DNA of 64,000 nucleotides from Gonocerus acuteangulatus (GCA_946811695.1 OX328124.1:30827148-30891147); one strand, 5' to 3'; positions 12,450 to 22,940 are shown, counted from the stretch's first letter. Made by a program: numbers and translations. Notes: a model not told the origin generated them from the sequence alone.

Positions 12450-13087
12450 GGCTGCACCTACATTGGACCCGTATTTCTCCCGAACCGATCCGATCCGATT
12501 TCGTTTGATCGACATCGGCCGACAACGGCCGACGTGAGTGGTCTCGACCCGATCCGATTTAGTCACAGCTCGTCCGTAATGACCTCGTAGTGAAGTGAAA
12601 ATGTTTGATTAAGTTAAGAAATACCACCTAATAAGCATAGAAACCTTTGATAAGGTTGAATGTTGGAGGTAAGAGAAGTATTCGTATTTTAAAATTATTT
12701 ATAAGAAAGGTAACTAGAAGGTTATACGCTTTGGAAGGTTATAATTATTAGAAGGTTATAAATATTGGAAGGTTATAGACGTTGGATGGTTATAAACATC
12801 TTTCCACGCAATTTAATCAACAAGGGAAAGAAAAAGCAAAAATGACAATTGACAAAGTTGTTCTAAATGTTATTTCCTTTGATTTAAAAAAAAAAAAAAA
12901 AAAAAAATGATCATTGAAATCGGTTATGATTTAGAACCTGTAGACCTTTTTGAAACAGAATGTGTGGGTTGGCGCCATTTTGCTTCTTCGGTCCGAAATT
13001 GGTCTAGAAACAAACATGTTTGAATGACCGAGAATTGATGACCATCCGATTGGATCGAATCGGGTCAGGTCCAGTGTAGGTGCACCC
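12450..13087. mobile_element. PIF/Harbinger-type MITE
   Basis: The left end GGCTGCACCTACATTGGACC and the right end (reverse complement GGGTGCACCTACACTGGACC) are terminal inverted repeats. They are flanked by TTA at 12447-12449 and 13088-13090. A TTA target duplication with G-rich ends is the PIF/Harbinger pattern. The element is 638 bp with no transposase. It carries a 17-bp tandem repeat at 12717-12801 and a poly-A run at 12886-12907. Confidence 0.75.
12717..12801 (+). repeat. 17-bp tandem repeat (5 units) inside the Harbinger-type MITE
   Basis: Five consecutive 17-bp units built on GAAGGTTATA plus seven variable bases (the last unit begins GATGGTTATA). Confidence 0.85.
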
Positions 13088-14187
13088 TTACTTTGCTCAG
13101 AGGAAATATGTATTGGTTCTGAATAGAATCTTGACTGTTGTTTCCTAGCTAGGCTTTTAACCTCATGTATTTAGCTTTTAAGCTGCCTAATTGGTAATTG
13201 AATATACTTGAGGCGTTTTAGGATAGTATTATTGGCACGTTTTCGTTGCCTAAAAAGGGCACGTGGTCAATTCGATGACGCAATACGGTTGTTACAGATT
13301 AAAAATGTCAAAGTTAATTATTATTGATCACTAATCAAATTGAGTTGCAAACTCTTTTTACTGCTAAAAGCATTAAAACCATTGGAAAAACGATAACTTG
13401 CAATGAATGAAAATTCAAGCACTGTTTTCTCCGATCTTGCAATTTACGCTTTGACTTGCTCGTTGTCATTGAAATGCACGCCATCTTCTTACCACGATTT
13501 CTCAATGGTTTTTGCGAATTTTAATTGCATATTCACAAACTCCGCAACTGCTCATGTTTTAATCCAAAAACTCAAAATTATTATAGACAGAGAGATTATT
13601 GAAGATAAGGAACCTAAAGAATAGGGCACGTGTATTGTAACTTAAATACTGTTTACAGACCACTATGTTTACATTAGTCCTCCGACCTTGCAGAGGTTCA
13701 AGTGGCCCAGATTCTGGTTAAGGTCAATGTGAGTAAGCTTCAAGATCGGTCAAGAGAATTGTTGTTAATACTTGAACTAGTGTTAATGGGCAGATCATTT
13801 TTAAAAAAGTTATCTTAAAAATAATAATACTTTTTTTTTAAATACTGTCCAAAGTCAGTTTTGGTTTGAGTACTTGATGCACGAAAAAAAAAATACATAA
13901 ACAATATCCTTCCAAAAAGAACAAAAAAAGGACTGTGAAGGCCTTCAAAATTAAACATGAAAACAAAAAACATATACTTGCGCCTAGAATACAAATTACA
14001 TCTAAGTAAAATAATAAAGTACGTACACATCCACATCAACAGATGAATTGGTAATTATAAACTAATAAACATTTAGTATATTATTGTAAACTAATTTTAC
14101 ACTACCATTTATTATAAATCACATAAGGAACATTGCCTAGGGCAAATGGTCACATAAAATCTTAAGTAGCCCAGTTCACTTTTTATA
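13088..14187. other. AT-rich spacer
   Basis: Two 73-74-codon frames (13403-13624 plus, 13815-14039 minus) have no recognisable features. Nothing else is seen. Confidence 0.4.
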
Positions 14188-14202
14188 ACAATAACTTCAG
14201 AA

Positions 14203-14907
14203 ACGAAGACAGGTATAGTTGGGATTCGGCTAGGAGAAAAACGTCAGACTTTCAAAAAGAAATCTGTATTTTGGACGTTTCGACTGCAACAATGGCAGCC
14301 TTCTTCAGCTAAAAAATATATACAACTTATAAGTAAAGAAAATGTACAAGTAGTAAGTAAAAGACAGGCAGAAATGAGCGGAGTATATATATCAATACAA
14401 TAAATTTTAACCAATCTTATTTTTAAAAACAATGAAAATACGGTAGTTGGAAAGAAAACAGCATGTAGAACTTGTTAGTAAAAACAGTACAAAAAAAATA
14501 TTAAACAGTAAAAACAACGCACATTTTTTATGTAGTGAAAAACAAAATCTATTTTATAAGTGAATACAATTTATAACAATTAATATATAGATACATACCA
14601 CTAGAGAATGCCTAGGGGGGAGGGAGGAAGAGCTCGAGGACAACTTAGGTAACCATGTTAGAAGTATGAACGACAGCAACTACACCGGTGGTCTTTATAG
14701 TTATGAAAAAGGGGTGGGGAGGGGGTAAATCGGTGCAGATGAAAGAGGTGCAATTGCTGGGTTGTAAAAGCGGGTTGTAAAGGAGGTTGTAAAAGGTGTT
14801 AAGAGCTTTGGGACACACAAGTAGAGAAATTGTCTGGAGCCTGGGAACAAACCGAATCCCAACTATACCTGTCTTCGTATATCTACAGCGGCTAACTATC
14901 TCCATCT
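14203..14907. mobile_element. Penelope-like element with inverted ends, copy 1
   Basis: A perfect 15-bp target duplication (ACAATAACTTCAGAA) lies at 14188-14202 and 14908-14922. The left end reads GAAGACAGGTATA then GTTGGGATTCGGCT, and the right end carries the reverse complement of both. Beyond that the right end alone has the tail GGCTAACTATCT. The left arm holds a hammerhead-like motif on the minus strand (14274-14308). No coding sequence remains. The Penelope assignment comes from the hammerhead motif, the element ends and the related GIY-YIG remnant at 38.1 kb. Confidence 0.7.
14274..14308 (-). ncRNA. Hammerhead ribozyme-like motif in Penelope-like copy 1
   Basis: On the minus strand: CTGAAGA (CUGANGA core), stem II GGCTGC / GCAGTC with a 7-nt loop and one G-U pair, then GAAAC and GTC. 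Stem I can form between TTTTAG upstream and CAAAA downstream with one mismatch. Stem III is only the self-complementary ACGT, so activity would probably need a dimer. Confidence 0.65.
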
Positions 14908-15211
14908 ACAATAACTTCAGAACTTCTTAGGCAGGTAATAACATATTTTTCTTTTTGTTTTGTATTGTTTTAATGTTTTATTCATTCATGTTTTCTCATC
15001 TCTCATCATCGAACTTTCGATCTCGAATGTTTTCTTATTAATTTATATCGTGGATGAACATTTATTGTAGCATCGTTAAGTGCCACTGCGGGATCTTCTG
15101 GTCTGTATGGCAAGTGATACATCACATTAATAATGCACAATTTTGGTGTTATGGGTAAAAGTATTATATGTATGTTATCTAATATAAATGAAAATCTGCT
15201 CGTTCGAAAGT

Positions 15212-15780
15212 CTATTTATTTGGCCTTCTGTAATTATTGTATCTACCTGCGACGGTAACCAATATTGAAAACTTGTCGAATCGGTGAAGGTCCTTTAAAA
15301 CTTTCCATTGAAGATACGGCAATGTTAAACAGTTGGTAATCGAGAGGTCAATAGTATCCAATGTGCCCCAAGGAATCAGAGAAATAAGTTGGGGACCCAT
15401 TGTTGAGGACCAATAGTTCCAAATCCTAAATTGTATTGTAGGGTAAGGTGTGAGCCTCCTCGAACCCCAGACATAATTATGCGTATTCAGATCCTCTGAA
15501 ATTATGACTTGAGGAGATAATTGTAAAATAACGTTTCAACCCTCTCTAACGTCATGTCCTCTATCATCTGGGAGATACTCGAGAATTTCACTCTTATCGA
15601 ACAAACCGTTCTGAACAACAATGATTGAGCACCGTGTGTTACCAGCACACTCCATTATCAATATTACGAATGACTAGGGCTAAATTTTTGTTTGGTAGTG
15701 TTTGTTCAAGGTCCTTGTCAAGTAATCCCAGCCGGTCCTGCTCACTGGCTGGGTTGTACGTTTTGAGAAATCCAGCTGTA
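15212..15780 (-). pseudogene. LINE apurinic-type endonuclease domain pseudogene
   Basis: The minus strand shows pieces of the N-terminal endonuclease/exonuclease/phosphatase domain of a non-LTR retrotransposon. In order: ALVIRNI; SEDLNTHNYVWGSRRLTPY (15.5-15.4 kb), equivalent to the GDFNAH.LWGS motif; LELLVLNNGSPTYFSDSLGH in a second frame; then TIDLSITNCLTLPYLQWKVL and DLHRFDKFSILV, equivalent to the AIDLS...DDLHGSDHFPI end. At least two frameshifts and several stops occur. In the SEDLNTHN motif the first catalytic residue is replaced, since the family has GDFN. This domain nicks target DNA in active elements. Confidence 0.72.
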
Positions 15781-16119
15781 CCCTTAATGGAGGTCGTAGG
15801 GATACGGCTTTAGGTGACTCGGAACCCAAATATTTGCCTACTAGTCTGCTGGTGAAGCTAAATCCTTGGTTGGACCGTCGCTGTTTCCCTCCCTAATAGA
15901 GGAGGATATTCTTAGTAGGAAATGTGGCCCTACATCGCCGCGGGTCGCCACCTCTGCTTGTTCGCCGTTCTTGGAGAATAGAAGAAGTAGGCAATGCTAG
16001 AGACGCTAATCAGAGGAATAGGGCACTGTAACTTAGCAGAGCTTCTACTAGAAGCCAGTTGGCTCCCATATCTGCACATCCGCTCCAGCAAACCCTTAGC
16101 CCCCTATTCTCATAAACTA
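15781..16119. other. GC-richer stretch upstream of the LINE endonuclease remnant
   Basis: Possibly the decayed 5' part of the same LINE on the minus strand. No motif is readable. Confidence 0.3.
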
Positions 16120-16347
16120 TTATACATTTTTTAAAATAAGTTTTGCTAAATATTCAGAAACATCCTTGCCTTCTCGTACATTGGGTTTGAATAGGAAATG
16201 GTCCATGTCATCTTCTTCCATTTCATACATTGAAATGTAAATATATTCCGTACGTACCTCCTCATTTATTCTGCGTGTACTTTCTCCCCAGAACAACCAG
16301 TATGCTTGCTGATGTGTAGGTACATAAACTAAAGTACTGTTGTACAA
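16120..16347 (-). CDS. Unrecognised 75-codon open frame, possible exon or remnant
   Basis: A minus-strand frame of ordinary protein composition, with THQQAYWLFWGESTRRINEE and an acidic stretch (YEMEEDDMDHFLF), ending LAKLILKNV at a stop near 16120. It is open upstream of the first Met to about 16390. No family is recognised and no paired exon was found. It could be a terminal exon or part of an old transposon. Confidence is low. Confidence 0.25.
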   Translation of the reverse strand: MYNSTLVYVPTHQQAYWLFWGESTRRINEEVRTEYIYISMYEMEEDDMDHFLFKPNVREGKDVSEYLAKLILKNV

Positions 16348-16720
16348 CTTGTTTGAAATGCTAATTCCGTAAGAGCAGCATTAGATACTAGCGATTGGAC
16401 CATCTGCTAGCAATCATGATAGGTATGATATTTTAATGTTAAAAAAAAGTTAGGATTTGTAGTAGAGACCTCTCACGTTTCCCATAAATTTTAAATAAAA
16501 CCATTATTTAAAATGAAAATATAAAATAATGCATTTTTTATCGATTAATTTTGTTCCTTAAGCATATCAACCGATCCAGTACCATTAGGACATGGTAATT
16601 TAATTGTAAGGCTTTTTATTTTATAGCTGAACAGGATATAAAACCCAAATTTTATAACTGGTTGTTTCACAGAAACATACTGCGAGTGACTTACACCACT
16701 TTTTTTCCAGCCAGATCATA

Positions 16721-16964
16721 TCGTCCCTACCATGTCAAACTATGGAATATGCAAAAATTAGTTTTTGAGATTCATAACTTTGCTCTTGTATTCTGGATGA
16801 TACGGATGTCGCAACTCTAACCCCTTTAGAATAATCTGTAATGCCTTAAATAAAGTATCGAATAAGACCATTTTTCAATTTATTACTTCGTCGAAGGAGA
16901 GAATATGTTCTTTTTCTAGTTTTCTCCGATTTGCATATTCGATAGTTTGAGATGGTAGGGACGA
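16721..16964. mobile_element. TA-flanked MITE (TCGTCCCTACC ends)
   Basis: Ends TCGTCCCTACCATG... and ...CATGGTAGGGACGA-like are inverted repeats over about 40 bp including CAAACTATNGAATATGCAAA. They are flanked by TA at 16719-16720 and 16965-16966. The ends align with those of the MITE at 53260-53511, so the two belong to one family. A Tc1/mariner-type origin is inferred from the TA duplication. Confidence 0.7.
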
Positions 16965-17253
16965 TATGTAAGATATGTGTTACTATGCCTAAATTTGGAT
17001 GTCTTAATCTTTATCATCAGATTTCTTGTGATTATGGACGATTCTTTGATTCACAATGAATACCTACTTTTACTCTTTTAATTATTAATTTAGGCAATTG
17101 ATTAATTATTATAACATGGAAATATAACGTAAATAAAGATTCCTGGTTATTATTATCCGATTGTTGCACCTAAATAGATTTTTAAGCAATCAGGGATTAG
17201 TTGGGATTCGGCTAAGAAAACATGAATAAGATTTTTGTAAAAAATCTATATTG

Positions 17254-17289
17254 TGGACGTTTTGGCTACTCTTTGGTAACCTCCGTCAG
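17254..17289 (-). ncRNA. Decayed hammerhead-like motif in Penelope-like copy 2
   Basis: Minus strand: CTGACGG, stem II arms GGTTAC and GTAGCC, then AAAACGTCC. Both core boxes carry a change (CUGANGA to CTGACGG, GAAA to AAAA), so it should be inactive. The partner motif in the right arm (about 20354-20371) keeps GAAACGTC but has lost CUGANGA next to a MITE insertion. Confidence 0.6.
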
Positions 17290-17607
17290 CTAAAATTACA
17301 AAAAACAAAGAAAAAAAAGTCCGACTCGCAGGAACTGCAGCATCTTAGCGCGGTTCCGTTCATGTCCCTAGTGCCATTTGATAAGCTTAGAAAATAAATA
17401 AACTTATTTTTTTTATATATCTCGTGAAAATTGTCAAAATCCTCTCGAACATCTCGAATAAAAGTGATATTAAGGCGTCAGGGACACTGACAGTAGCTAA
17501 CTTTTACACAGAAGCGGAAATTACAGAATCTGGCTCTCATTCTAAAGCAAAGCTCTATAAATCAATACAAATTATGCCTAATAAAGCCTTTCTAGAGGAT
17601 ACAGAAG

Positions 17608-17860
17608 CATGGGCGTATATGAGGGGGGGGGGGCTGAGGGGGCTGCAGCCCCTCCCGAAATTTTGAATTGATGATAAAAACTTCTCGTAAAACCCTTAAA
17701 AATAAATTAAATAAGATCACTTAGTTCATAAAACATATTTTATTTTACGTGCAATAGCGTTTTAGTTGCCTAAAACTATTCCAAGCTCTAAATATTTAGT
17801 ATTCCATACCCTGGAAATGGTCTCAGCCCCCCCCCGAAATTGTTTTTATATACGCCCATG
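17608..17860. mobile_element. hAT-like MITE, copy 1
   Basis: Ends CATGGGCGTATATGAGGGG and (reverse complement) CATGGGCGTATATAAAAACA. A perfect 8-bp target duplication TACAGAAG lies at 17600-17607 and 17861-17868. An 8-bp duplication with CA...TG ends fits the hAT superfamily. The 253-bp element has G-rich and C-rich subterminal runs and no ORF. Other copies: 21111-21364, 29838-30093, 43155-43414, 47807-48040, 55316-55550. Confidence 0.82.
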
Positions 17861-18980
17861 TACAGAAGGATCAAGAAGAAGTACACAAGATTGAGTAGAA
17901 TACCCTGCCTAATATAGCCTATATAGAATAATATGCCGAATAAAACGTATCTAGTAAATACACAAGGACAAATAAAAGTCTTGACGAATAACAAGTCAAA
18001 AAAAAAACTTTATTTAACAAAATAAAACAAAGTTTAGTTGCCCAACTACAATAGAATAATATACCTAATTAAGTCTACGGAGTAGACACAAATGGACCAA
18101 AAACAAGTCTTGTGGAATATTGATTTTTTTCTAATTAAATACTTTTTATCAATATTTAGTATATAACCTTTGTTGAAAATTATTGATTGCTAATTGATGA
18201 ATCGGTTTACAACTAAGTAGTCTTTATGAATATTTAGTATATAACCTATTTTTGGATCTGTGTTTTTGGGGTGCTCTCCGCCTAGGCTTTGTATTTGTGT
18301 CGGCAGATACCTGGGGTATATTTACAGCTCTTGAGGATTAACTCTTAGCAGGTAAATTTCCTGCGGCCCCATTGTGTTCTACGGGCATTGAACCGCCATA
18401 TACGCTCATAGTATCTAACCGTTGTGAAGTTTATTTTTTGGATTTAGGACTTAATATACATATGTAGACTAAATCATAGCAAGAAGTAATCCTCCGTCGT
18501 CGGTTCTTAACTATGTAGACTCGCTAATGTTATCCAATCTTAGATACATCGTATTTAAAATCCACAGCAAAAACACGACATTTCATCAGAATCCCCTGCT
18601 GAATAAAACTTATATAGAATAATATGCAAAATAAAGCCTATCTAGTGGATAAAAATAGAGGAAAAAAGCCGTTCGTGGTGGTAGAAAATCTTAAAAGTAT
18701 TTCGCTCAGAAATCTCCGAAATATTGTCACTAATTTTACGTATCCTGTTTTATAGCCAAATAGATTTATATTCTATAATCAATAAGAAAAACCTACTAAC
18801 AATAAAAAACTATGGGTAACAGATGAAAATAGGGAATACCAAGAATAATTCTAAAGAACGAAATCAACACCAGTACTGTAATCTAGATATTCATACGGCA
18901 TCATCGAATTCTAACAAACAAAATATTGATTCTAATTATACGTATCCTGTTTTATTGACAAATACATTTGACTACTATAA

Positions 18981-19073
18981 GCAATTAAAAACACTAGGGA
19001 ATATGCCAAAGAACTCGGAGTAGGAGCCTCGACAGTTTCAAGACATTTGAAGGAAATCGACAAATCCAAAGCT
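18981..19073 (+). pseudogene. mariner transposase helix-turn-helix fragment
   Basis: Thirty-one codons in one frame read AIKNTREYAKELGVGASTVS and then RHLKEIDKSK. This matches the second helix-turn-helix of mariner transposases (TRELAEELGV...TVSRHLKEIGK pattern). No catalytic region follows. In the inverted copy near 28625-28735 (minus) an extra segment of about 28 bp interrupts the motif after ELGV. The fragment suggests that the composite element captured or descends from a mariner copy. Confidence 0.65.
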
Positions 19074-20010
19074 GACATTACTTCGCTTATTCAAAACTTT
19101 CTTTAGAACCTTTCTTGTAGACCATTTAGTAAGCTTTCGAATGGTAACCTTTCGCTTCCCAAGATTTTCAACCGTTTTCGAGATATTAAGAAATTATACG
19201 AAGTTCCCAAAACTTTTCATTATTTCTGACAACAGAAAATTGGTCTGATTTTACCTATCCTGTTTTACACACACATACATTTTCTTTACAAATACAACAT
19301 AAGAAATTAAAGAAATAAAAAGCAATAAAAAACCAAGGGAAAGAGACAAAAATTACAAAAAGAACGACAAAAACCCGTTCATAAGAACAAAACAGACGTA
19401 TTTGAAGTTTTAAGCATTTATTTCTCCGATTGACATAACCTAATCAAAAATAGTTTTAGAATCATTTTTGTAGAGAATTTAGTAAGCTTTCAAATAGTTT
19501 CAATCCACTTACCACGATTTCCCAACCGTGTTCGAGATATTAATGAAAGTATACGAAGTTTCCAAAACTTTTCATATCTGTTCATAAAATATTTTATTCT
19601 AACCCTTCCTTAACTCCAAACGTAACATAACTTTCAACATATTAGTTTTAATGAAAGTAGAACATGCACATAATGGTTCAACTGAATCCCGTTATTCTAA
19701 GTACCCAAACCAAAAACGGTATTCAAAAATTATTTTTCCAATTTTCTCGACAACGGTTAAAGCTATCGCCTTGAAAATGGTTTCATTCGTTTTTCTAGCC
19801 CAAGAAGCCTATAAAACGAGTACTTACAAGCTTATGAACTCAAAAACGTAAGCGTTACGATTTTTTCTGCGCGAATTTCGCCCCAAACGCCATCTTCCAG
19901 TGGGCGGATTTTGCTGGTTAACGAAATTGACCTTTCAAATTGGACGACAGATTTTTGTACCAAATTTTATCAAAATCGGACCATTCGTCTTCTATTTAGA
20001 GAGCGAACAG

Positions 20011-20012
<2 letters not shown>

Positions 20013-20073
<61 letters not shown>

Positions 20074-20096
20074 TATACATATATATATATATATAC
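20013..20096. repeat. (TA)n array of composite element B
   Basis: Follows GAGCGAACAGACAAA, as in copies C, D and E. Confidence 0.9.
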
Positions 20097-20246
20097 AAAT
20101 TTGAACCACCGTTATTTTCGGTTTCTAGGGGTTCTGAAACGCAAAATTTTCTAGTCGGCACTTCCGGATTGTTTCATTGTATCAACCTTATAAGCGGGGT
20201 TCCTCCCTATGGGGGAGGGAGGAACCGCGCTAAAACGGAATTAATA

Positions 20247-20349
20247 CACAGAAAAAAGGTTTATCAGTAAGATAAATGATAGGTCTATAAATACAAATCA
20301 ACTATTTATAGACCTATCATTTATCTTACTGGGAAACCTTTTTTCAGTG
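20247..20349. mobile_element. 103-bp fold-back MITE flanked by TA
   Basis: Almost perfect inverted arms of about 47 bp: CACAGAAAAAAGGTTT...TAGGTCTATAAATA, a loop CAAATCAAC, then the complement ending CCTTTTTTCAGTG. TA dinucleotides at 20245-20246 and 20350-20351 fit a Tc1/mariner-type insertion. It lies next to the truncated hammerhead of Penelope-like copy 2. Confidence 0.75.
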
Positions 20350-20484
20350 TAAGAGTAGCCGAAACGTCCTCAATATAGATTTTTTACAAAAATCGTATTG
20401 ATGTTTTCTTAGTCGAATCCCAACTAATCCCTGATTGCTTATCACCTCGACGGCTAACTATCTAGTCTTCATAAATAGATTTTT

Positions 20485-21036
20485 GTTAACAGCAACACTC
20501 ATAGTTTCTTTTGGATTTTTATGCATGTCAAAGGGCCCAGTAAATAAGGTTTACCTGAACAAGAGAAGTTAGTTGTAGAATGCAATGTAAGGAGGAGTTT
20601 GTGACGTACCGACCCCGCGTTGAACACATAGGGACAAGTCTAAATAAAAACCTTGTATCTTTACGATCCACCTAGAGAGAGGACAGACTCCTTAAGCATC
20701 GAGGCTTTAGTCCTCTTCAGCCTTGTAAGCCTTAAGTATCTAAAGCAGCAAGGTTTGCGATACATTCTTCGCGTAAAAGGGAACTTCCCAAGGTACGTTC
20801 ACTCGCTTGGCGAGATTTGTGGAGTCGTGGAGGAATCGTTAAATTCAGATTTAATGCAATAAAAATCTTTACTAGATTTAGTGCAGAACATTACTCTGTG
20901 CTTTGGGTTCTTATAATTCTTGAGGCTTTTTGTGTAAAACTAGTAGGAATTGCAGGGGTCACGTTGAAGCTGGTTACCTGCAGATAAATTAATCTCTCCG
21001 GTAAAATCTCTCTCTTTAACTAATTATTTATATACT
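20485..21036. other. Spacer, no gene recognised
   Basis: A 69-codon plus-strand frame at 20653-20862 has no recognisable features. Confidence 0.35.

Positions 21037-21102
<66 letters not shown>
21037..21102. repeat. (TA)n array
   Basis: Simple repeat with a few interruptions (TACATA). Confidence 0.9.
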
Positions 21103-21104
<2 letters not shown>

Positions 21105-21110
21105 AAATAA

Positions 21111-21363
21111 TAAAGGCGTATATAGGAAATAATTTCGGGGGGTGGCCGGGCGCTCCGGGGGGAATTTGGGGGGTATGGAATACTAACAATCTAGAACTTG
21201 GAATAGTTAGCCAACTAAAACGCCTTTACACCCTACAAAAATTATTTTTTCTGAACTAAGTGATCTTATTTCATTTATTTTTTAGGCTTTTATGACACAT
21301 TTTTACCGATTAGATCAAAATATTGGGCGGGGAGGGGTCTGCAGCCCCCTTGTATATGCCCAT

Positions 21364-21364
<1 letters not shown>
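21111..21364. mobile_element. hAT-like MITE, copy 2
   Basis: Left end AAAGGCGTATATAGGAAATA; right end TATATGCCCATG. The interior matches the copies at 17608 and 47807 (GCCAACTAAAACGC, TTTTTAGGCTTTTATGACAC). (TA)n arrays on both sides obscure any target duplication. Confidence 0.7.

Positions 21365-21365
<1 letters not shown>

Positions 21366-21417
<52 letters not shown>
21366..21417. repeat. (TA)n array
   Basis: Simple repeat between the hAT-like MITE and a SINE fragment. Confidence 0.9.
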
Positions 21418-21420
<3 letters not shown>

Positions 21421-21421
<1 letters not shown>

Positions 21422-21606
21422 CTGTCCGGAGGGGCAGATACTCTCGAGGTATCTGATTCTTGATTATAAAACAAACTAGGGTATAGTGTGAACAGTTCTG
21501 AATGATTTTCTCCTTTACAAGTACTCATTAAATTAATTAATGAATAGATGGGTCTAGGTTCAGTCTAGAATCTCGAATCCAAGCCTCGAACGAAGACAAT
21601 AGAAGG
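21421..21606 (-). mobile_element. SINE family a, diverged 3' fragment
   Basis: Shares GGGGCAGATACT, GAGGTATCTGATTC, CATTAAATTAATTAATGAA and GGGTCTAGG-like segments in order with the minus-strand SINE at 31374-31696. The tRNA-like head is missing. Confidence 0.6.
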
Positions 21607-22940
21607 TAGGTAAATTCTTTTGATTTTAAATCGAACTATGTGTAATATATTTTAGGATGTAATGGCCCTTAAGGAGACTTATGTTCTCAAAAAAAAAAAA
21701 AATACTCATTAGTAAGATATGGTACATACAGATTTTCGTGGCAAAGAGGCATAAATTACGGGAGAGATGACGAAATTGATAATTTGGTTAAGGTATAAAC
21801 CCCCCACTCATTAAGTATCGATTTTACTAATACCCATAAAAAATCCATCTTACTAACTTTCAATATTACAAAACGAATTTGGTTCCAAGAGAACAAACAC
21901 TCTACCCGGTAAATACACATTAATGCGTTGATCAGTATTCGGGGAGAGTTCAGGTAAAACCACCACTTTTAATCTACTGATTTTTCTCGTTAACGAATTA
22001 ATTGAGGTTTCTTGTTTGTAATTGAATATATATAAATGTACATACACATTATATAGAGAGAGCGTACTAGATACCATGGAAGAAGGTTTGAAGGATTCTT
22101 TTTTTTTCTCTCTTAAATTCTGTCTTTAGTGTAAAAGAAATATATTTTTGTTCATGAGCTTTTTGCTAAGCATGTATATGCTCTTATTCCAGAGAAATTA
22201 ATAATTATTGGTATTACAAGAGATTCAACTAATCGAACTACAGTTTCCTACGTTCTGATTGAAGAATATTGTACACTACTTTACACCGTTACTATAGAAT
22301 CCTAAAACTATTATGATATAACTTCTAATCGATCCCATTCTACACCTTTTAGGTTCATTGGACCAATTTTAGACCGTTTTAGGATACTAGCAAAACAAAT
22401 TTGGTAGTTTTCCAAACAATCTACTAATAAAAAAGGAGAAATGGCTCCATCAATCAGTTACGAATCTTACTCGTGATTCTTATAAAAGCTACGAAGCAGC
22501 TTATTAGGACATTCACTTTCAACTAACTCTTTTTTTCTGAGAAATGGTCATCAAGAACAGTGAAAACAACCATTATATCCATTTTAGGTCATAGACCTAC
22601 GGAGGGGCATTTTTCTTATTTGCAGTAGCAATAAATAATTTAAAAAACTTTTCTGAATCACTGTTTATCAACTTCGCCAAGAACAATCTCTATACCGCTG
22701 ACAAAACTCTGGAATATTAACGAAGCCCTGGCAAGTGGAAGGAAGTATTAATATTTCACACAATAATCAATAAACATGTGGAAAACTTTTGCTGTCACTG
22801 TTTAAAACAGTTACGCTATCTTTTGAATGTTTAATTTGGGCGCACTATGGTCAAGTGGTCATTGTACTCGCTATCTAGTTGAACCTAACACCAGTACGTT
22901 ACCTGTGACTCATACCATAGCCCGTTCAGTTAGATGGGAT
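21607..22940. other. Unassigned AT-rich region
   Basis: No recognised gene. The segment at 22846-22960 (GGTCAAGTGGTC ... AGTTCTAATCCC) faintly resembles split pol III A and B boxes but is not convincing. Confidence 0.35.

Larger units (their letters stand above)
17319..20234 (+). mobile_element. Composite TIR element, copy B
   Basis: Begins GTCCGACTCGCAGGAACTGC with TTAGCGCGGTTCC just inside, and ends GGAGGGAGGAACCGCGCTAA, so GGTTCC/GCGCTAA is the shared terminal inverted block. Inside are a hAT-like MITE (17608-17860), a mariner helix-turn-helix fragment (18981-19073), two diverged units of about 350 bp (the phrases CTTATTTCTCCGATTGACAT and GTTTTCGAGATATTAA recur) and a (TA)n array. The copy at 27265-30383 is about 98% identical over the parts I compared, in the opposite orientation. 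Confidence 0.75.
17184..20471. mobile_element. Penelope-like element, copy 2, carrying nested insertions
   Basis: A perfect 13-bp target duplication (TAAATAGATTTTT) lies at 17171-17183 and 20472-20484. Left arm: GCAATCAGGGATTA then GTTGGGATTCGGCT and a decayed hammerhead (17254-17289, minus). Right arm: GAGTAGCCGAAACGTCC at about 20354, then the mirrored end sequence and the one-sided tail CACCTCGACGGCTAACTATC. The centre is occupied by composite repeat B (17319-20234) and a small MITE (20247-20349). Removing both leaves an inverted dimer like copy 3 at 57.6 kb. Confidence 0.7.

Noticed and set aside
19651..19851. Frame starting KVEHA... repeated at 27633, 61287 and 62996
   Set aside because: It recurs because the composite repeat is copied; the copy at 3129 carries a stop and the changes between copies look unconstrained.
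20247..20349. Long hairpin, possible microRNA precursor
   Set aside because: Near-perfect arms, TA on both sides and CA...TG ends fit a fold-back MITE better; no imperfect-duplex pattern typical of a conserved microRNA.
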